The notes below the pieces were generated by a model that was not told where the DNA came from, ran no database searches, and saw only the letters and a program-made list of their open reading frames with translations. The position numbers and the translations under genes were made by a program. This document shows positions 24,187-33,928 of a stretch of DNA of 64,000 nt, one piece after another. The stretch comes from Paraburkholderia lacunae (GTDB lineage: Bacteria > Pseudomonadota > Gammaproteobacteria > Burkholderiales > Burkholderiaceae). The stretch is from assembly GCF_003353175.1 (NCBI RefSeq), contig NZ_QHKS01000004.1, positions 62,001-126,000 on the forward strand, written 5' to 3'. Positions within the stretch are counted from its first letter, which is position 1; each line of letters opens with the position of its first letter.

Positions 24187-25130
24187 ACGTGACGTGAGCC
24201 GCATCGCCAACGATGCGCACCACGTCCCTGCCCTTTCCTGCGTCGTCTGCTTCAGCTTGAATTTACCGTGGTACCGGATCGCCCGACGCAGCGACTACGT
24301 TGTCCGCGCAACCATCAGTTGCTGACGCGCGAGCGGTGCGGCAACGGGATTCGAGAAGTCGCCTTCGATTGACGCGATCGCGTTTTAACTCGTTATGTCA
24401 CGCACCGCATAAGCAGACCGTGGCGCGAGGCGCTCGACGCTCATCCAGCGAGCAGCCGCGCAACCACCTCAAGTCGCGACAGTTATCGCCGGGCCAAAGC
24501 CGGCCGCAAGTTGCTTCATCAAACGGCCATGGGCGAATTACGTGTCGAATACGCCACGCTCCACGCCAACGACGACCCTTCTCTAAAGCTCGCCATCCAT
24601 AAGGTGGACGCCGCGTAGATCAATTCAGTGAACGCCGGACCCGCATGCCGCGCGTTTCCCCGCCGTCAGCCGCGGGTTATCCCGCGTTGACGATTGAACA
24701 ACCACCTCTTTACAGTTCCGTCTGTTCGCATACTGAATCTGAGTTCTTTATACGAACATCACTCAGACAAGAAATAAGACGCCGGGGCCACCACCTGTCG
24801 TCTAGGTCAGGTTCACGAGAGAATCGTTCACATGAAGCGCACCATCAACGGCTGGGATGTGTCGGCTGCCGACTCGAACGTACCGTACATTCCAGGAGTA
24901 GGATCGAGCTTCCACGATACGGCGATGTTCAACACGCTCGGCGCGGCGGGCTCGGGCCACATCATTACCGCCACCGCGACGATCGGCGACGGCTTCCAGA
25001 GCGCGCCGTCATCGTCGTGCAACCAGTTCGCGGCAGGCGTCGGCATCGTGCACCGCTTCTAACCGGCGCACAGAGTAAGTAAGAAGGACGGCTCGTGACA
25101 ACGGGCCTCCACGCAGTCAGGAGACAAATC
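24187..25130. other. 944-nt stretch with only a porin remnant
   Basis: Lower gene density and lower GC than the flanks. Contains the porin C-terminal fragment at 24832-25062 and, at its end, the AAHS promoter. No tRNA, transposase or attachment-site repeat was recognised. Confidence 0.5.
24832..25062 (+). pseudogene. C-terminal porin fragment
   Basis: Encodes 76 residues ending SSSCNQFAAGVGIVHRF, the closing strand and terminal Phe of Burkholderia OmpC-type porins; SSFHDTAMFNTLGAAGSGH resembles the last loop and strands. No signal peptide and no upstream barrel in frame. A full-length porin lies at 27061-28212. Interpreted as the remnant of a second porin gene. Confidence 0.6.
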
Positions 25131-26489
25131 ATGAACCGCACCGCCGCCGTCAACGTTCAAACCTTTATCAACGAGCACCCCTTTTCGCCGTTTCAGTGGC
25201 TGATTTTTTTCATGTGTTTCATCGTCGTCCTGCTGGACGGCTTTGACACGGCGGCGATCGGCTTCATTGCACCGTCGCTGATCGCCGAATGGGGCATCAC
25301 CAAACCGGCGCTCGCGCCCGTGCTCAGCGCGGCGCTGTTCGGCCTCGCTTGCGGCGCGCTCGTCTCAGGGCCGCTGTCCGACCGGCTCGGGCGGCGCCTG
25401 ATGCTGCTCGGCTCGGTCCTGCTGTTCGGCGTGGCGTGCCTCAGTTCGTCTTTCTCCACCAGCATCGGGCAATTGACGACGCTGCGCTTCATCACCGGCG
25501 TCGGTCTCGGCGCAGCCATGCCGAACGCTGTCACGATGATGGGCGAGTACTGCCCGGACCGCCGCCGCGCCACGTTGATCAATCTGATGTTCTGCGGGTT
25601 TCCTCTGGGCGCGGCGTTCGGCGGCTTTCTCGCCGCGTGGATGATTCCGCATTTCGGCTGGCGCAGCGTGCTGTTGCTCGGCGGCGTTACGCCGCTGCTG
25701 CTGATGGTCGTGCTACTGCTGAAAATGCCGGAATCCGTGCGCTACATGGTCGCGAACAATCAGCCGGTCGAGCGGATTCGCGCGGCGCTGGCCCGGATTG
25801 CCGCCGAAGCATCGCAAGCCGCCACGTTCACAATGACCGAGACCGCGCCGCAAACGGGCGGCAAGGGCCTCGGCGTGGTGCTGTCGCGCTCGTACATCAT
25901 CGGCTCCGTGATGCTGTGGGTCGCCTACTTCATGGGCCTCGTGATTTTCTATGCGTCGATCAACTGGATGCCGATCCTGCTGAAGGACGCCGGCCTCACG
26001 CCGCAGCGCGCGACGCTGATCTCGGCCCTGTTCCCGCTCGGCGGCGTGGGCGCCGTGCTGTGCGGCGTCCTGATGGACCGCTTCAACGCGAATCGGATCA
26101 TCGCGGCCTGTTATGCGCTGACCTCGGTGAGCGTCTATTTCATCGGCCAGGCGGTTGGCAACGTGGGCGCGCTGGTGTTCATCGTGTTCGTCGCGGGCGT
26201 GCTGATGAATACCGCGCAGTCGTCGATGCCGGCGCTCGCCGCCGCGTTCTATCCGACCCAGGGACGCGGCACGGGCGTGGCGTGGATGCTGGGGATCGGG
26301 CGCTTCGGCGGCATCGCGGGATCGTTCCTCGTCGCCGAACTGACGCGGCGGCACTTCTCGTTTGCCGGAATCTTCGCGACGGTCGCAGCCGCGGGTGTGA
26401 TTGCTAGCGTGGCCTTGCTGCTGAAGCAGGTTGCACGACCGCACGCGTCCTCGTCTCCGGCTGCGAAGACCGAGTCGTTCGGGCACTGA
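25131..26489 (+). CDS. MFS transporter, aromatic acid:H+ symporter family
   Basis: 452 aa, start at 25131 with AGGAG 8 nt upstream. Twelve helices; VVLLDGFDTAAIGFIAPSL in helix 1 carries the DGFD motif of the AAHS family (BenK, PcaK, VanK, MhpT), and DRLGRR is the MFS loop 2-3 signature. Likely imports a benzoate- or hydroxycinnamate-type acid with protons. No catabolic genes adjoin, so the substrate is open. A hairpin follows the stop. Confidence 0.88.
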   Translation: MNRTAAVNVQTFINEHPFSPFQWLIFFMCFIVVLLDGFDTAAIGFIAPSLIAEWGITKPALAPVLSAALFGLACGALVSGPLSDRLGRRLMLLGSVLLFGVACLSSSFSTSIGQLTTLRFITGVGLGAAMPNAVTMMGEYCPDRRRATLINLMFCGFPLGAAFGGFLAAWMIPHFGWRSVLLLGGVTPLLLMVVLLLKMPESVRYMVANNQPVERIRAALARIAAEASQAATFTMTETAPQTGGKGLGVVLSRSYIIGSVMLWVAYFMGLVIFYASINWMPILLKDAGLTPQRATLISALFPLGGVGAVLCGVLMDRFNANRIIAACYALTSVSVYFIGQAVGNVGALVFIVFVAGVLMNTAQSSMPALAAAFYPTQGRGTGVAWMLGIGRFGGIAGSFLVAELTRRHFSFAGIFATVAAAGVIASVALLLKQVARPHASSSPAAKTESFGH

Positions 26490-26499
26490 AGCGCACAAC

Positions 26500-26530
26500 G
26501 TGCCCCGAAGGTTTGCGAGCTTCGGGGCAC
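26500..26530 (+). terminator. hairpin after the AAHS gene
   Basis: Perfect 11-bp stem gtgccccgaag / cttcggggcac with a 9-nt loop, starting 10 nt after the stop. No T-tract follows, so termination strength is uncertain; it may instead stabilise the 3' end. Confidence 0.6.
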
Positions 26531-26585
26531 GCTGCCAGTCACGTCGCCGTTTACGTTGTCGCGCCTGTCCAGGCGCCTCAGGCAC

Positions 26586-26732
26586 CTATACCAGCGGGCC
26601 TTCAGCCTGTTTTCCTCGCATCGCGACGGCAATCGAGCTGCCGACAATCAACGCGATGCCGAGCAGCGACATCGCGCCGATCGTCTCCCCCCACATGACG
26701 TAACCAAACAGCGTGGCCCAGACGATGCTGGT
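26586..26732 (-). pseudogene. EamA/DMT transporter C-terminal fragment
   Basis: Reading minus, 48 residues TSIVWATLFGYVMWGE...ALIVGSSIAVAMRGKQAEGPLV then TAG: this is the last two helices of a drug/metabolite transporter. The codon just before is TAG (RQYE-stop), and no more of the gene is visible upstream. A decayed EamA gene. Confidence 0.7.
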
Positions 26733-26777
26733 CTATTCGTACTGGCGGATTCGTGTTCTTTGTCTGCGATAAAAAAA

Positions 26778-26799
26778 CCCCGACCGTTTCCGGTCGGGG
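26778..26799 (-). terminator. rho-independent terminator for the porin gene
   Basis: Stem ccccgaccg / cggtcgggg with loop tttc; seven A on the plus-strand 5' side give a T-tract after the stem on the minus strand. It is 262 nt past the porin stop, the nearest minus-strand gene. Confidence 0.85.
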
Positions 26800-27060
26800 C
26801 CAACTCTCTCGCTCGCACATCGAGGCCGTGCGTGCATAAGTACTTTACCGGCGTCGATCGCACGGATATATACGTCGCGCTGGAAGAGTCCTTTCCATTA
26901 CTAGCGGATCACGCAAAAGCTGCGCGGCATCAACGGCTGTACATCGCGTTCCAGTCAGCGGCAGACACGCCGGGCCGGCCCGTTTGCGACGAGCCCGCGG
27001 CGCTGCCGCCATAACCGCTCGTGTTGCTGTTGTGTGCGGCGATGCGTGCTTGCGCCGCGA

Positions 27061-28212
27061 TCAGAACCGCGTGCGCAAGCCCACGGTGCCGACTACCTGA
27101 TTGCCGGTCGAAGACGCACCGCCCGCCGTATTGATGAACGCCACGTAGCCGTGGCCGCTCACGTGTTGGTACATCGCTTCGGCGTACACGTCGGTGCGCA
27201 ACGACAACGCATACACAGCCTGCAGATTGACCTGATTCCACTTCGGATCGGCGCCGTAACCCGACGTGCCGTTCACATGCGCGTTCGTGTACGTATAGGC
27301 CGCGCCGAGGCTCAGCGCGGGCGTCACCGCGTATTTGCCGTTCACTTCATAGTTGTCGAAGTGCATCGAACCATGCGTCGCACCGAACGATGCCGTGTTC
27401 TGAAACTGGCTATGGGTGTAGACGAACCCCGCCGTCACCGGACCGAAGCCGTAGCTCAGCGCCGCGCCCGCGGTGCGCTGAACGTCGGCGCCAAGCTGGA
27501 AGCCGCCCGTGCCGTTCGCCGTCGATTCGGCGAGATCGACCGACCCACCCGTGTTCGCGGTCGAATTCGAACCGTTGATCTGCAGATAGCCCGCCGCCAT
27601 CTTCAATGCGCCAGTGCTATAACTCACGCCCGCACTGTACGCGCGATTGACCGCAAAATCGGTGCTGTTCGAAAACGCGTAGAGGCCGCCGAACTTCAGG
27701 CCGCCATAGTTCGCGCTCGTGTACTTGACGGCATTGCTCATCCGCACCGAATGATTCAGATTGTCGTTGTCAAACGGATGGGCGAAACCGGTATCGCCGA
27801 AAGTGCCAGCCGTGCCGGACAACGGCGCGACGAAGTCGACCAGCGAATCGTATTGACGTCCGAGCGTCAGCGTGCCGAACTGGTTATTGCTCAAGCCAAC
27901 GAAGGCCTGGCGGCCGAACATCCGGCTGTTCTGGCCGAGCTTGCCGTTCTGCACGTTGTAGCCGTTTTCGAGCACGAACAGCGCCTTCAGGCCGCCACCG
28001 AGGTCTTCGCCGCCCCGCAGGCCGAAGCGGCTGCCGTTGATGTTGCCGCTGGTCGCCTGGACGAGCGAGCCTTGCGAGCTGCCTTTCCTGACGTTGCTGG
28101 TGTACATCACACCGGCATCGATGAGTCCATACAGCGTGACCGAACTTTGCGCATGCGCCACCGTAGCGGCAAGTCCTGCAAACGCCGCGACTGCGGCGGA
28201 AATCTTATTCAC
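27061..28212 (-). CDS. OmpC-type general porin
   Basis: 383 aa outer-membrane trimeric porin. Signal peptide MNKISAAVAAFAGLAATVAHA, then QSSVTLYGLIDAGV, the standard first strand. Landmark segments: SRFGLRGGEDLGGGLKALF, GRQAFVGLSNNQFGTLTLGRQYD (loop 3 into the pore), and C-terminal GTVGLRTRF ending in Phe for Bam recognition. It should admit small hydrophilic solutes. Monocistronic, with its own terminator. Confidence 0.95.
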   Translation of the reverse strand: MNKISAAVAAFAGLAATVAHAQSSVTLYGLIDAGVMYTSNVRKGSSQGSLVQATSGNINGSRFGLRGGEDLGGGLKALFVLENGYNVQNGKLGQNSRMFGRQAFVGLSNNQFGTLTLGRQYDSLVDFVAPLSGTAGTFGDTGFAHPFDNDNLNHSVRMSNAVKYTSANYGGLKFGGLYAFSNSTDFAVNRAYSAGVSYSTGALKMAAGYLQINGSNSTANTGGSVDLAESTANGTGGFQLGADVQRTAGAALSYGFGPVTAGFVYTHSQFQNTASFGATHGSMHFDNYEVNGKYAVTPALSLGAAYTYTNAHVNGTSGYGADPKWNQVNLQAVYALSLRTDVYAEAMYQHVSGHGYVAFINTAGGASSTGNQVVGTVGLRTRF

Positions 28213-28655
28213 GTGAACGCTCCTGCGTAGCTGAGTGGGTGTTGAACAGCGACGCGAGTATAAAAACGAGGACCCCGAAAACGGGTATCCGGCATCTGGA
28301 GCAGTCCTTTATAGATTGAAGAACAATCGTTCATCAAGGTGCAGCAATCGAGATACGACGCGCTTTACGCGCTACTTCCCGCATTCTCGAACGATGGCGC
28401 CGCAGTCGAACCCCACAACGATCGGGTTGCACGCGAACAACAGTCCGGCGTTCGATCAGCTAACGCGCACTGGCCATTTCAACTCCCCGATCCAAGGAAG
28501 AACTTGAGTATTTGCACAGGACTCTTGCAAGTTCGCGTGCCTTCCGCCCGTCGGATTTCTTACGCTAAGGCCGCAAGTTTCCCGGTTCGTCGCTTAGCGA
28601 ACGCAGCTCACTATTTTCGAAGAGGTGACACAAGACAGCGAATATTGAAGGAGAT
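28213..28655. other. porin promoter region and intergenic DNA
   Basis: 443 nt. Presumably carries the porin promoter at its left end. Short open frames lack supporting features; nothing else recognised. Confidence 0.5.
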
Positions 28656-29510
28656 TCAGGACTGGCCTGCCGGCTGAAGCATCGGATACGTCAACAGGAA
28701 AAAGTGCAGCACGTTCAGACCAAAATGGGCCAGCACCGCGGCCTGAAGTCCGCCGAAGCGATAAGCCAAGCCATACCCAATTCCTGCGAGGCCTCCCAAC
28801 ACCATCCATTGCCATCCACCTGCTATGTGCGCCAGCCCGAACAATGCCGCTGCTGCGCAAAGGGCAAGCGCGTCTGCGTAGGATCGCTGCTTGAGCAGGC
28901 GGCTTAGGCCACCCTGCAGATAGCCGCGGAACAAGGCCTCCTCGGTGACAGTCACGAGGAGTAGATTGTTCAGCAGCCAAAGTCCGCTGACGGACGGCCA
29001 TTTGGGCGCCCATGTGACGAGTCCGAGCAATACGGCCCCCGTCAGGCAAGTCACCGCCGCAATCAGTAATCCGCCGATACCTGCTATCAACGACTTACGC
29101 AGCTCGTACCGAGGCCGAATCCAGGGCAAAACCAACAGCAGCCAGAAGCCGATCAGGGGCTTGTCGAGGTTGAGATACATCGTGAACGGCACGGCATCCG
29201 ACGTAAAACGCTCCGGTCCGATGACCAACGGGTTATGAAAGCCGGGTAACCAATGCATGCTTAATGCGATGGCGAGCGCGATGAAGAGCGCGTGCCCGAT
29301 GTATCGGACGTGCGCCTTGCGGTTTGGCCGTACGGCATAGGCGGCAAGGAAAACCAACGCGACGGGGATCGCCGCCTGGAATCCGAGCTGCCCATTCGCC
29401 AGCGCAGCGCCATAGCCCAGGATGAGCAGCCCCAGACTCAGCCATTGAATAGCAGACAACCACGTCGCCGGCACGGCAAGGAAAATTGCAACCCACGGTA
29501 ACGCAAACAT
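28656..29510 (-). CDS. CPBP family intramembrane glutamic protease
   Basis: 284 aa, about eight hydrophobic helices. The CPBP/Abi motifs are present: EEALFRG (motif 1, catalytic glutamates), AALFGLAHIAGG (motif 2, FxxxH) and AHFGLNVLHFF (motif 3, HxxxN). Relatives include eukaryotic Rce1 and bacterial bacteriocin-immunity or maturation proteins. No peptide precursor gene is visible next to it. Start MFALPW at 29510 chosen as the longest sensible frame. Confidence 0.85.
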   Translation of the reverse strand: MFALPWVAIFLAVPATWLSAIQWLSLGLLILGYGAALANGQLGFQAAIPVALVFLAAYAVRPNRKAHVRYIGHALFIALAIALSMHWLPGFHNPLVIGPERFTSDAVPFTMYLNLDKPLIGFWLLLVLPWIRPRYELRKSLIAGIGGLLIAAVTCLTGAVLLGLVTWAPKWPSVSGLWLLNNLLLVTVTEEALFRGYLQGGLSRLLKQRSYADALALCAAAALFGLAHIAGGWQWMVLGGLAGIGYGLAYRFGGLQAAVLAHFGLNVLHFFLLTYPMLQPAGQS

Positions 29511-30435
29511 GTCGGCTCCCTGGCGTTGATCGCCCGGAAACCCAGGCGAATTGTCTGAACATAGATTCGTCTGGCTGAAGCTTACTTCTACCGTCGGCCA
29601 CCGCGCTCGGAAAGTTGTGTGAATGATTTGATGAACATAAGCTCACTCCCGTCCTGCCCGGCAAAGCCGAGCGACGTCTAAAACGTAATTGCGACGTGAC
29701 TGCGCCTCGCAAGCAGGCTTGCAACAGGCGGCCAAACAAAGAGAGCGTGCTGCTGACAGACCGGCAGAAAGCCAGTCAATGATGAAGCGCGCCAACCCGA
29801 CCAAAGCGAGTTAGCAGCGAAGGAATGTTCCTGCGGTCGCTATCCCGCGGTTGCTTCACCGGCGCAGGCCGGCATCTGACTTCCACTACTGGAGCATGCG
29901 TCCACGCGGGACTCCCATCGCCCTCCAAAACTGTTGGCACTGCCCTCACACGCGAGGCCGTTCCGGCATTGACGGCGGCTCACAACCTTTCATTTTAATT
30001 TCATATCGGTCGTTTCAGAAGGTAGATTGGCAGACGGAAAAGTTATATGTGGTCTGCTTAACGAATCGTGTTGACTTTGGATTCAAGCGACGCCTAAAAT
30101 TCGCGCATCCTCACAAACGGGGCGAACGCCTTGGACACCTGCAGTAGTCGACCTTCGAACAGTTTCGCTGCCTGACCGGCAGGACGTCCGCGCTCTCTTC
30201 ATCCCGCCGCCGTCTTGCCTCAAGGCAGACGGTGCGCGCCGTAGTTACCCTCTCCGTGCACCATTATTAGCGCCACATGGCCGTCGCGATCACGCGCGTC
30301 CATATGGCACCGCGTCGCGAGCGTCAAACTCGCGGCGGCGTTCGTTCGCGCCCTTTCGATTCAGCGGCGCGGGCTGACGCGTGGACAAGCACGCGCCTAA
30401 CAGGCGCGCGCAACAGACGCCGATAAGGAGCCGCC
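29511..30435. other. gene-free stretch upstream of the NRAMP leader
   Basis: 925 nt. No ORF with both a ribosome-binding site and family features. A 7-bp stem-loop (cgcgcct / aggcgcg, 30392-30408) lies 28 nt before the first leader ORF. Codon-like bias is weak and the DNA looks degenerate. Confidence 0.5.
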
Positions 30436-30507
30436 ATGCCGGACAGTGACAGTTACCCCATATGCCGCACACCTCTGTTTTTACTTTTGTCCGAGGAAAG
30501 CGAGTAG
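30436..30507 (+). CDS. putative 23-aa leader peptide 1
   Basis: ATG 30436 is preceded by AAGGAG at the ideal distance. The peptide is MPDSDSYPICRTPLFLLL plus a short acidic end SEESE. It lies 382 nt before the NRAMP-like start on the same strand. The acidic/proline-rich beginning recalls, by composition only, the MgtL leader of Salmonella mgtA, where such residues stall or destabilise ribosomes at low magnesium. No homology is claimed. Confidence 0.35.
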   Translation: MPDSDSYPICRTPLFLLLSEESE

Positions 30508-30632
30508 ATCTGCGTCGCCGCGCCTGATGCGCACGACCTCTCCGTCTGCCGGCTTTCCGCGAACCGCGTCAAACGACGCACTAAGCCACGCGTTGAGCCA
30601 CGCATAAAGCCATCCAGGCACGGAGAAATATC

Positions 30633-30773
30633 ATGATTTTCGGCCTCCTCCTGTCGAAACTGCCGCACATCCAGGAATCACGCGTCTTCTACGACGGCAT
30701 GCTTGCCCTGCACGCGCCTGTACCTTGCAAAATCGCCGCGGTCTGGCAGCGTTTCAAGCTTCTTCTTTCATAA
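30633..30773 (+). CDS. putative 46-aa leader peptide 2
   Basis: ATG 30633 with GGAG 8 nt upstream; encodes MIFGLLLSKLPHIQESRVFY and 26 more residues to TAA. Ends 116 nt before the NRAMP-like start. Not recognised; it may be a short translated leader of the transporter mRNA or a real small protein. Confidence 0.35.
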   Translation: MIFGLLLSKLPHIQESRVFYDGMLALHAPVPCKIAAVWQRFKLLLS

Positions 30774-30889
30774 GTTCGCGCCCTCTTCCGTCATACGCAA
30801 GCGACGCCGTCGGTGCACGACTTACGCCCTTACGTATGCCGGAGATGCGCATTTTCCTTTCAAAAACCAGCCTAAGAGAAGAAAGCAAA

Positions 30890-32536
30890 ATGTCTACTCC
30901 AACTCAAGTCTCAACCACGCGGAGCGCCGTGCTCGATTCGGCGCACGTCGGCGACATCCGGGGTGCTCTGGGCACTATCGCTCACCACGACACGGCGCCG
31001 CGCAACAACTGGTGGGCGCGCTTGCGAACCCTGCTGGCCATCCTGGGGCCGGGCCTCATCGTCATGGTCGGCGATAACGATGCGGGCGCCTTCGGCACCT
31101 ATACCCAAGCCGGGCAAAACTACGGGACCACGCTGCTGTGGACCATGCTGTTGCTGGTCCCCGTGCTCTTCGTCAATCAGGAAATGGTGCTGAGACTGGG
31201 CGCCGTGACCGGCGTCGGCCACGCGCGGCTCATCTTCGAGCGCTTCGGCAAATTCTGGGGCGCGTTCAGCGTCGTTGACCTGTTCATTCTCAATGCGCTG
31301 ACGATCGTGACCGAGTTCATCGGCATCACCTTCGTGCTCGATTTCTTCGGCCTCTCCAAGATTGCCGGCGTTTGCATCGCTGCCGCGCTGACCATGGCCG
31401 CCGTCAGTACAGGAAGTTTCAGACGCTTCGAACGCTTCGCCATCGTGCTGTGCCTGCTGAGCCTGTTGCTCGTGCCGGTGCTCGTATCGATTCACCCGCC
31501 GGTCGGCCAGATGACGCGCGACTTCCTCATCCCGAACTGGCCCGCGCACTCGAAGCTCAGCGACGTCATGCTGCTGGTCATCGGCATCGTCGGCACCACC
31601 GTCGCGCCGTGGCAGCTCTTTTTCCAGCAAAGCTACATTGTCGATAAACGCATCACGCCGCGCTTCATGAAGTACGAGAAAGCGGACCTGTGGATCGGCA
31701 TCGTGTTCGTGCTGATCGGCGCGGTGGCGATGATTTCGTTCTGCGCCGCGCTGTACGCCGGCAAGCCGGAGTTCGGCAATTTCACGGACGCCGGCGGCGT
31801 CATCGGCGGCCTCGAAAAGTATGCGGGCCGGACCTCGGCGGTCCTCTTTGCCGTGGCCCTGCTCGACGCGTGCATCATCGGTGCTGCCGCGGTGTCGCTC
31901 TCGACTGCCTACGCCATCGGCGACGTGTTCAAGATTCGCCACTCGTTGCATCGTCCGGTGTCCGATGCCAAGGGGTTCTACCTCGTGTACTTCGGCATCG
32001 TTGCCGCCGCGGCGGCGCTGGTGCTGATCCCCGGCAGCCCGCTCGGTCTGCTGACCGAAGCGGTGCAAACGCTCGCGGGTGTGCTGCTGCCTAGCGCCAC
32101 CGTATTTTTACTGCTGCTGTGCAACGACCGCGCCGTGCTCGGCCCGTGGGTCAATTCGAAGACGCTCAATCTGTTCACCGGCGCCGTTGTCTGGGTGCTG
32201 GTGATGCTGTCCATCATTCTCACCGCCTCGGTGATGTACCCGGACATCAGCGGCGAAACGATTCTCAGATTGCTCGCCGGCGGGACGTTGTTGGCCGTGC
32301 TCGGCTACGCCGCCACCATCGGGTTTCGCAAGTTGCGCGGTGAAACGGCGGACAGCCAGGTCGAGGCTCAGCCGACAAGCGCGCGCGATACGTGGCGCAT
32401 GCCGCCGCTGGAAGAACTGCCGCCGCCGAACCTCACACTGTCCAAGCGTGTCTGGATGGGCGTGCTGCGCGGCTATCTGGTTCTGGCTGTCGCATTGGTG
32501 ATCGTGAAGGTCGTGCAGATGACGCTTCTGATATAA
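30890..32536 (+). CDS. NRAMP-like divalent metal transporter, divergent subgroup
   Basis: 548 aa, start at 30890 after AAGAGAAGAAAG. About eleven to twelve helices with NRAMP topology. Helix 1 has GDNDAG at 61-66 where canonical NRAMPs have DPGN, and the helix 6 region reads VGTTVAPWQLFF where Mn/Fe transporters have a metal-binding MPH. Loss of that methionine is known from NRAMP-related magnesium transporters, so Mg2+ or a non-transition metal is possible; Mn2+ cannot be excluded. A roughly 90-residue C-terminal part contains one last helix after a Pro-rich cytosolic loop. Confidence 0.85.
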   Translation: MSTPTQVSTTRSAVLDSAHVGDIRGALGTIAHHDTAPRNNWWARLRTLLAILGPGLIVMVGDNDAGAFGTYTQAGQNYGTTLLWTMLLLVPVLFVNQEMVLRLGAVTGVGHARLIFERFGKFWGAFSVVDLFILNALTIVTEFIGITFVLDFFGLSKIAGVCIAAALTMAAVSTGSFRRFERFAIVLCLLSLLLVPVLVSIHPPVGQMTRDFLIPNWPAHSKLSDVMLLVIGIVGTTVAPWQLFFQQSYIVDKRITPRFMKYEKADLWIGIVFVLIGAVAMISFCAALYAGKPEFGNFTDAGGVIGGLEKYAGRTSAVLFAVALLDACIIGAAAVSLSTAYAIGDVFKIRHSLHRPVSDAKGFYLVYFGIVAAAAALVLIPGSPLGLLTEAVQTLAGVLLPSATVFLLLLCNDRAVLGPWVNSKTLNLFTGAVVWVLVMLSIILTASVMYPDISGETILRLLAGGTLLAVLGYAATIGFRKLRGETADSQVEAQPTSARDTWRMPPLEELPPPNLTLSKRVWMGVLRGYLVLAVALVIVKVVQMTLLI

Positions 32537-32562
32537 GCCGGTATAAGCCGGTGCAGGAGCAC

Positions 32563-32591
32563 GGCGCCGCCGCCCGAGAAGCGGCGGCGCC
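32563..32591. terminator. bidirectional hairpin between convergent genes
   Basis: Perfect 11-bp GC stem ggcgccgccgc / gcggcggcgcc with a 7-nt loop, between the NRAMP-like stop (32536) and the lipocalin-like stop (32605). No clear T-tract on either side. Confidence 0.6.
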
Positions 32592-32604
32592 GCCTGTACG
32601 CCGT

Positions 32605-33108
32605 CTATTTCATCCGTTGCCATACGACTTTCGCCGATCCATATCCGAAGGCGCCGGGCGTGATGTACGTGAGCCGATCACCGTCCAGCGTGAACGGACG
32701 CCGTTGAACATCGGCGTCCCAGTTCGGAAAGGTACTTTTCTGGATGTGGAACACGATCGCTTGCGCGGCCAGGTCGACGGTGTAAGTGCCGAAATGCGCG
32801 ACGTTGCCCCGCATGATTTTTTCGTTCTCTTCAACCGTGCCCAGCTGCCGATTGCCCGATGCGAATTTCGGCAGATCGGCGCGGAGCACGACCAGAACAT
32901 AGCGGCCGTCACTGCCGAAAATGAGTTGCCCCTGCGGATGCGGTCCAAGCAGTTCCGCTTCATTGCCGCTCTTTACCTCGGTCGCCGAGACTAGAGACCA
33001 CGAACCCACTACACTGGCCGCGGCCTGGGCAAACGCCTTGGGCGTGGGCGCGCACGATGCGGCAGCCGTTACCGCGATCGCGGCCATGGTTCTGAACGGT
33101 GCTTTCAT
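32605..33108 (-). CDS. exported lipocalin-like domain protein
   Basis: 167 aa. Start at 33108 after GGGGAA; a GTG 12 nt earlier is an alternative. Signal peptide ends near KAFAQA (residue 28); VVGSWSLVSATE begins the lipocalin-like barrel (Lipocalin_5 type), with GQLIFGSDGRYVLVVLR and GTYTVDLAAQAIVFHI as later strands. Members bind small hydrophobic ligands or are of unknown function. Convergent with the NRAMP-like gene. Confidence 0.78.
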   Translation of the reverse strand: MKAPFRTMAAIAVTAAASCAPTPKAFAQAAASVVGSWSLVSATEVKSGNEAELLGPHPQGQLIFGSDGRYVLVVLRADLPKFASGNRQLGTVEENEKIMRGNVAHFGTYTVDLAAQAIVFHIQKSTFPNWDADVQRRPFTLDGDRLTYITPGAFGYGSAKVVWQRMK

Positions 33109-33405
33109 GACGTTCCCCACGCGCGCGAGGACATGAAGTCAGACGAATCCGTCGCGCTTCGCTAACACTTGCGTAAAGATTCGCCGCGGCTCTTGCGGCG
33201 TGCCGACCGGGTCTGCGTCGCATTTCGTCCCGGCTTTTGGCGCACGACGATGACTTCAGCGAGAGAAACCGGATTTACTTCGGGTGGTCTGTGAAGCGTA
33301 GGCGCTTTCCCGGCGAAAATCTATCGCGTCGAATCGCACGCGTCGCGGGTCCGGCACAAGCGCGCCGGACCTCGCACCGTTGCAAAGTTTAGAAACCGCA
33401 CCGCC

Positions 33406-33666
33406 TCAATTGAAGTCGCCGGTCTCGAGTTCCACGGACCGTCCACCGTTTTTTTCGAGCACCCGCCGCGTAACATTTTCAATCTGTGCGCGATTTGCCT
33501 CGAAGGTGCCGACGAGATTGTGAGCCGATGTGCCGTCATTGCCGAAATGGTCGTTCAACGCATCGAGCGACACACTGCACCAGACGCCGGCCCCATCAAC
33601 GTTGGCTTCGAAGGCCACGCGCGCAGCCGCCACCACTTCACGGCGTCCGGTGAATTCGATTCTCAT
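33406..33666 (-). CDS. DUF1488 family protein
   Basis: 86 aa small cytoplasmic protein. Start MRIEFTGRREVV at 33666 is set by GGAGG; longer extensions are rejected. VWCSVSLDALNDHFG matches the DUF1488 core, found in many proteobacteria without known function. Stand-alone between the lipocalin-like gene and the divergent DHA2 pump. Confidence 0.82.
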   Translation of the reverse strand: MRIEFTGRREVVAAARVAFEANVDGAGVWCSVSLDALNDHFGNDGTSAHNLVGTFEANRAQIENVTRRVLEKNGGRSVELETGDFN

Positions 33667-33928
33667 GATTCCCTCCATCAGTCGAAAGAGAGCGTCGAAC
33701 GCGCAAGCGCCGTGCCGCGTTTGCTGTACCGCACCACACGCCTCACGCGCAGCGCACATTCTCCGCAAGGTGCATACTCGACATCGGCCGCATTCGCGCG
33801 GCCGCGCTGATGCGTCGCGGCGCTCATGTTGCGGGCCGATCTTGCCGACCCATGCTGCCGGTTCACATTGCCGGCTCAGTAGCCTGTCACGCCGCCTGAC
33901 GTGCCTAACATCCTAATACTATCGCCCC

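Larger units (their letters stand above)
26490..27060. other. intergenic region with remnant and terminators
   Basis: 571 nt between the AAHS and porin stops. Contains the hairpin at 26500-26530, the EamA fragment, and the porin terminator at 26778-26799. Nothing else supported. Confidence 0.6.

Noticed and set aside
29851..30147. 98-codon open frame upstream of the NRAMP leader
   Set aside because: No ribosome-binding site, mixed composition and no motif.
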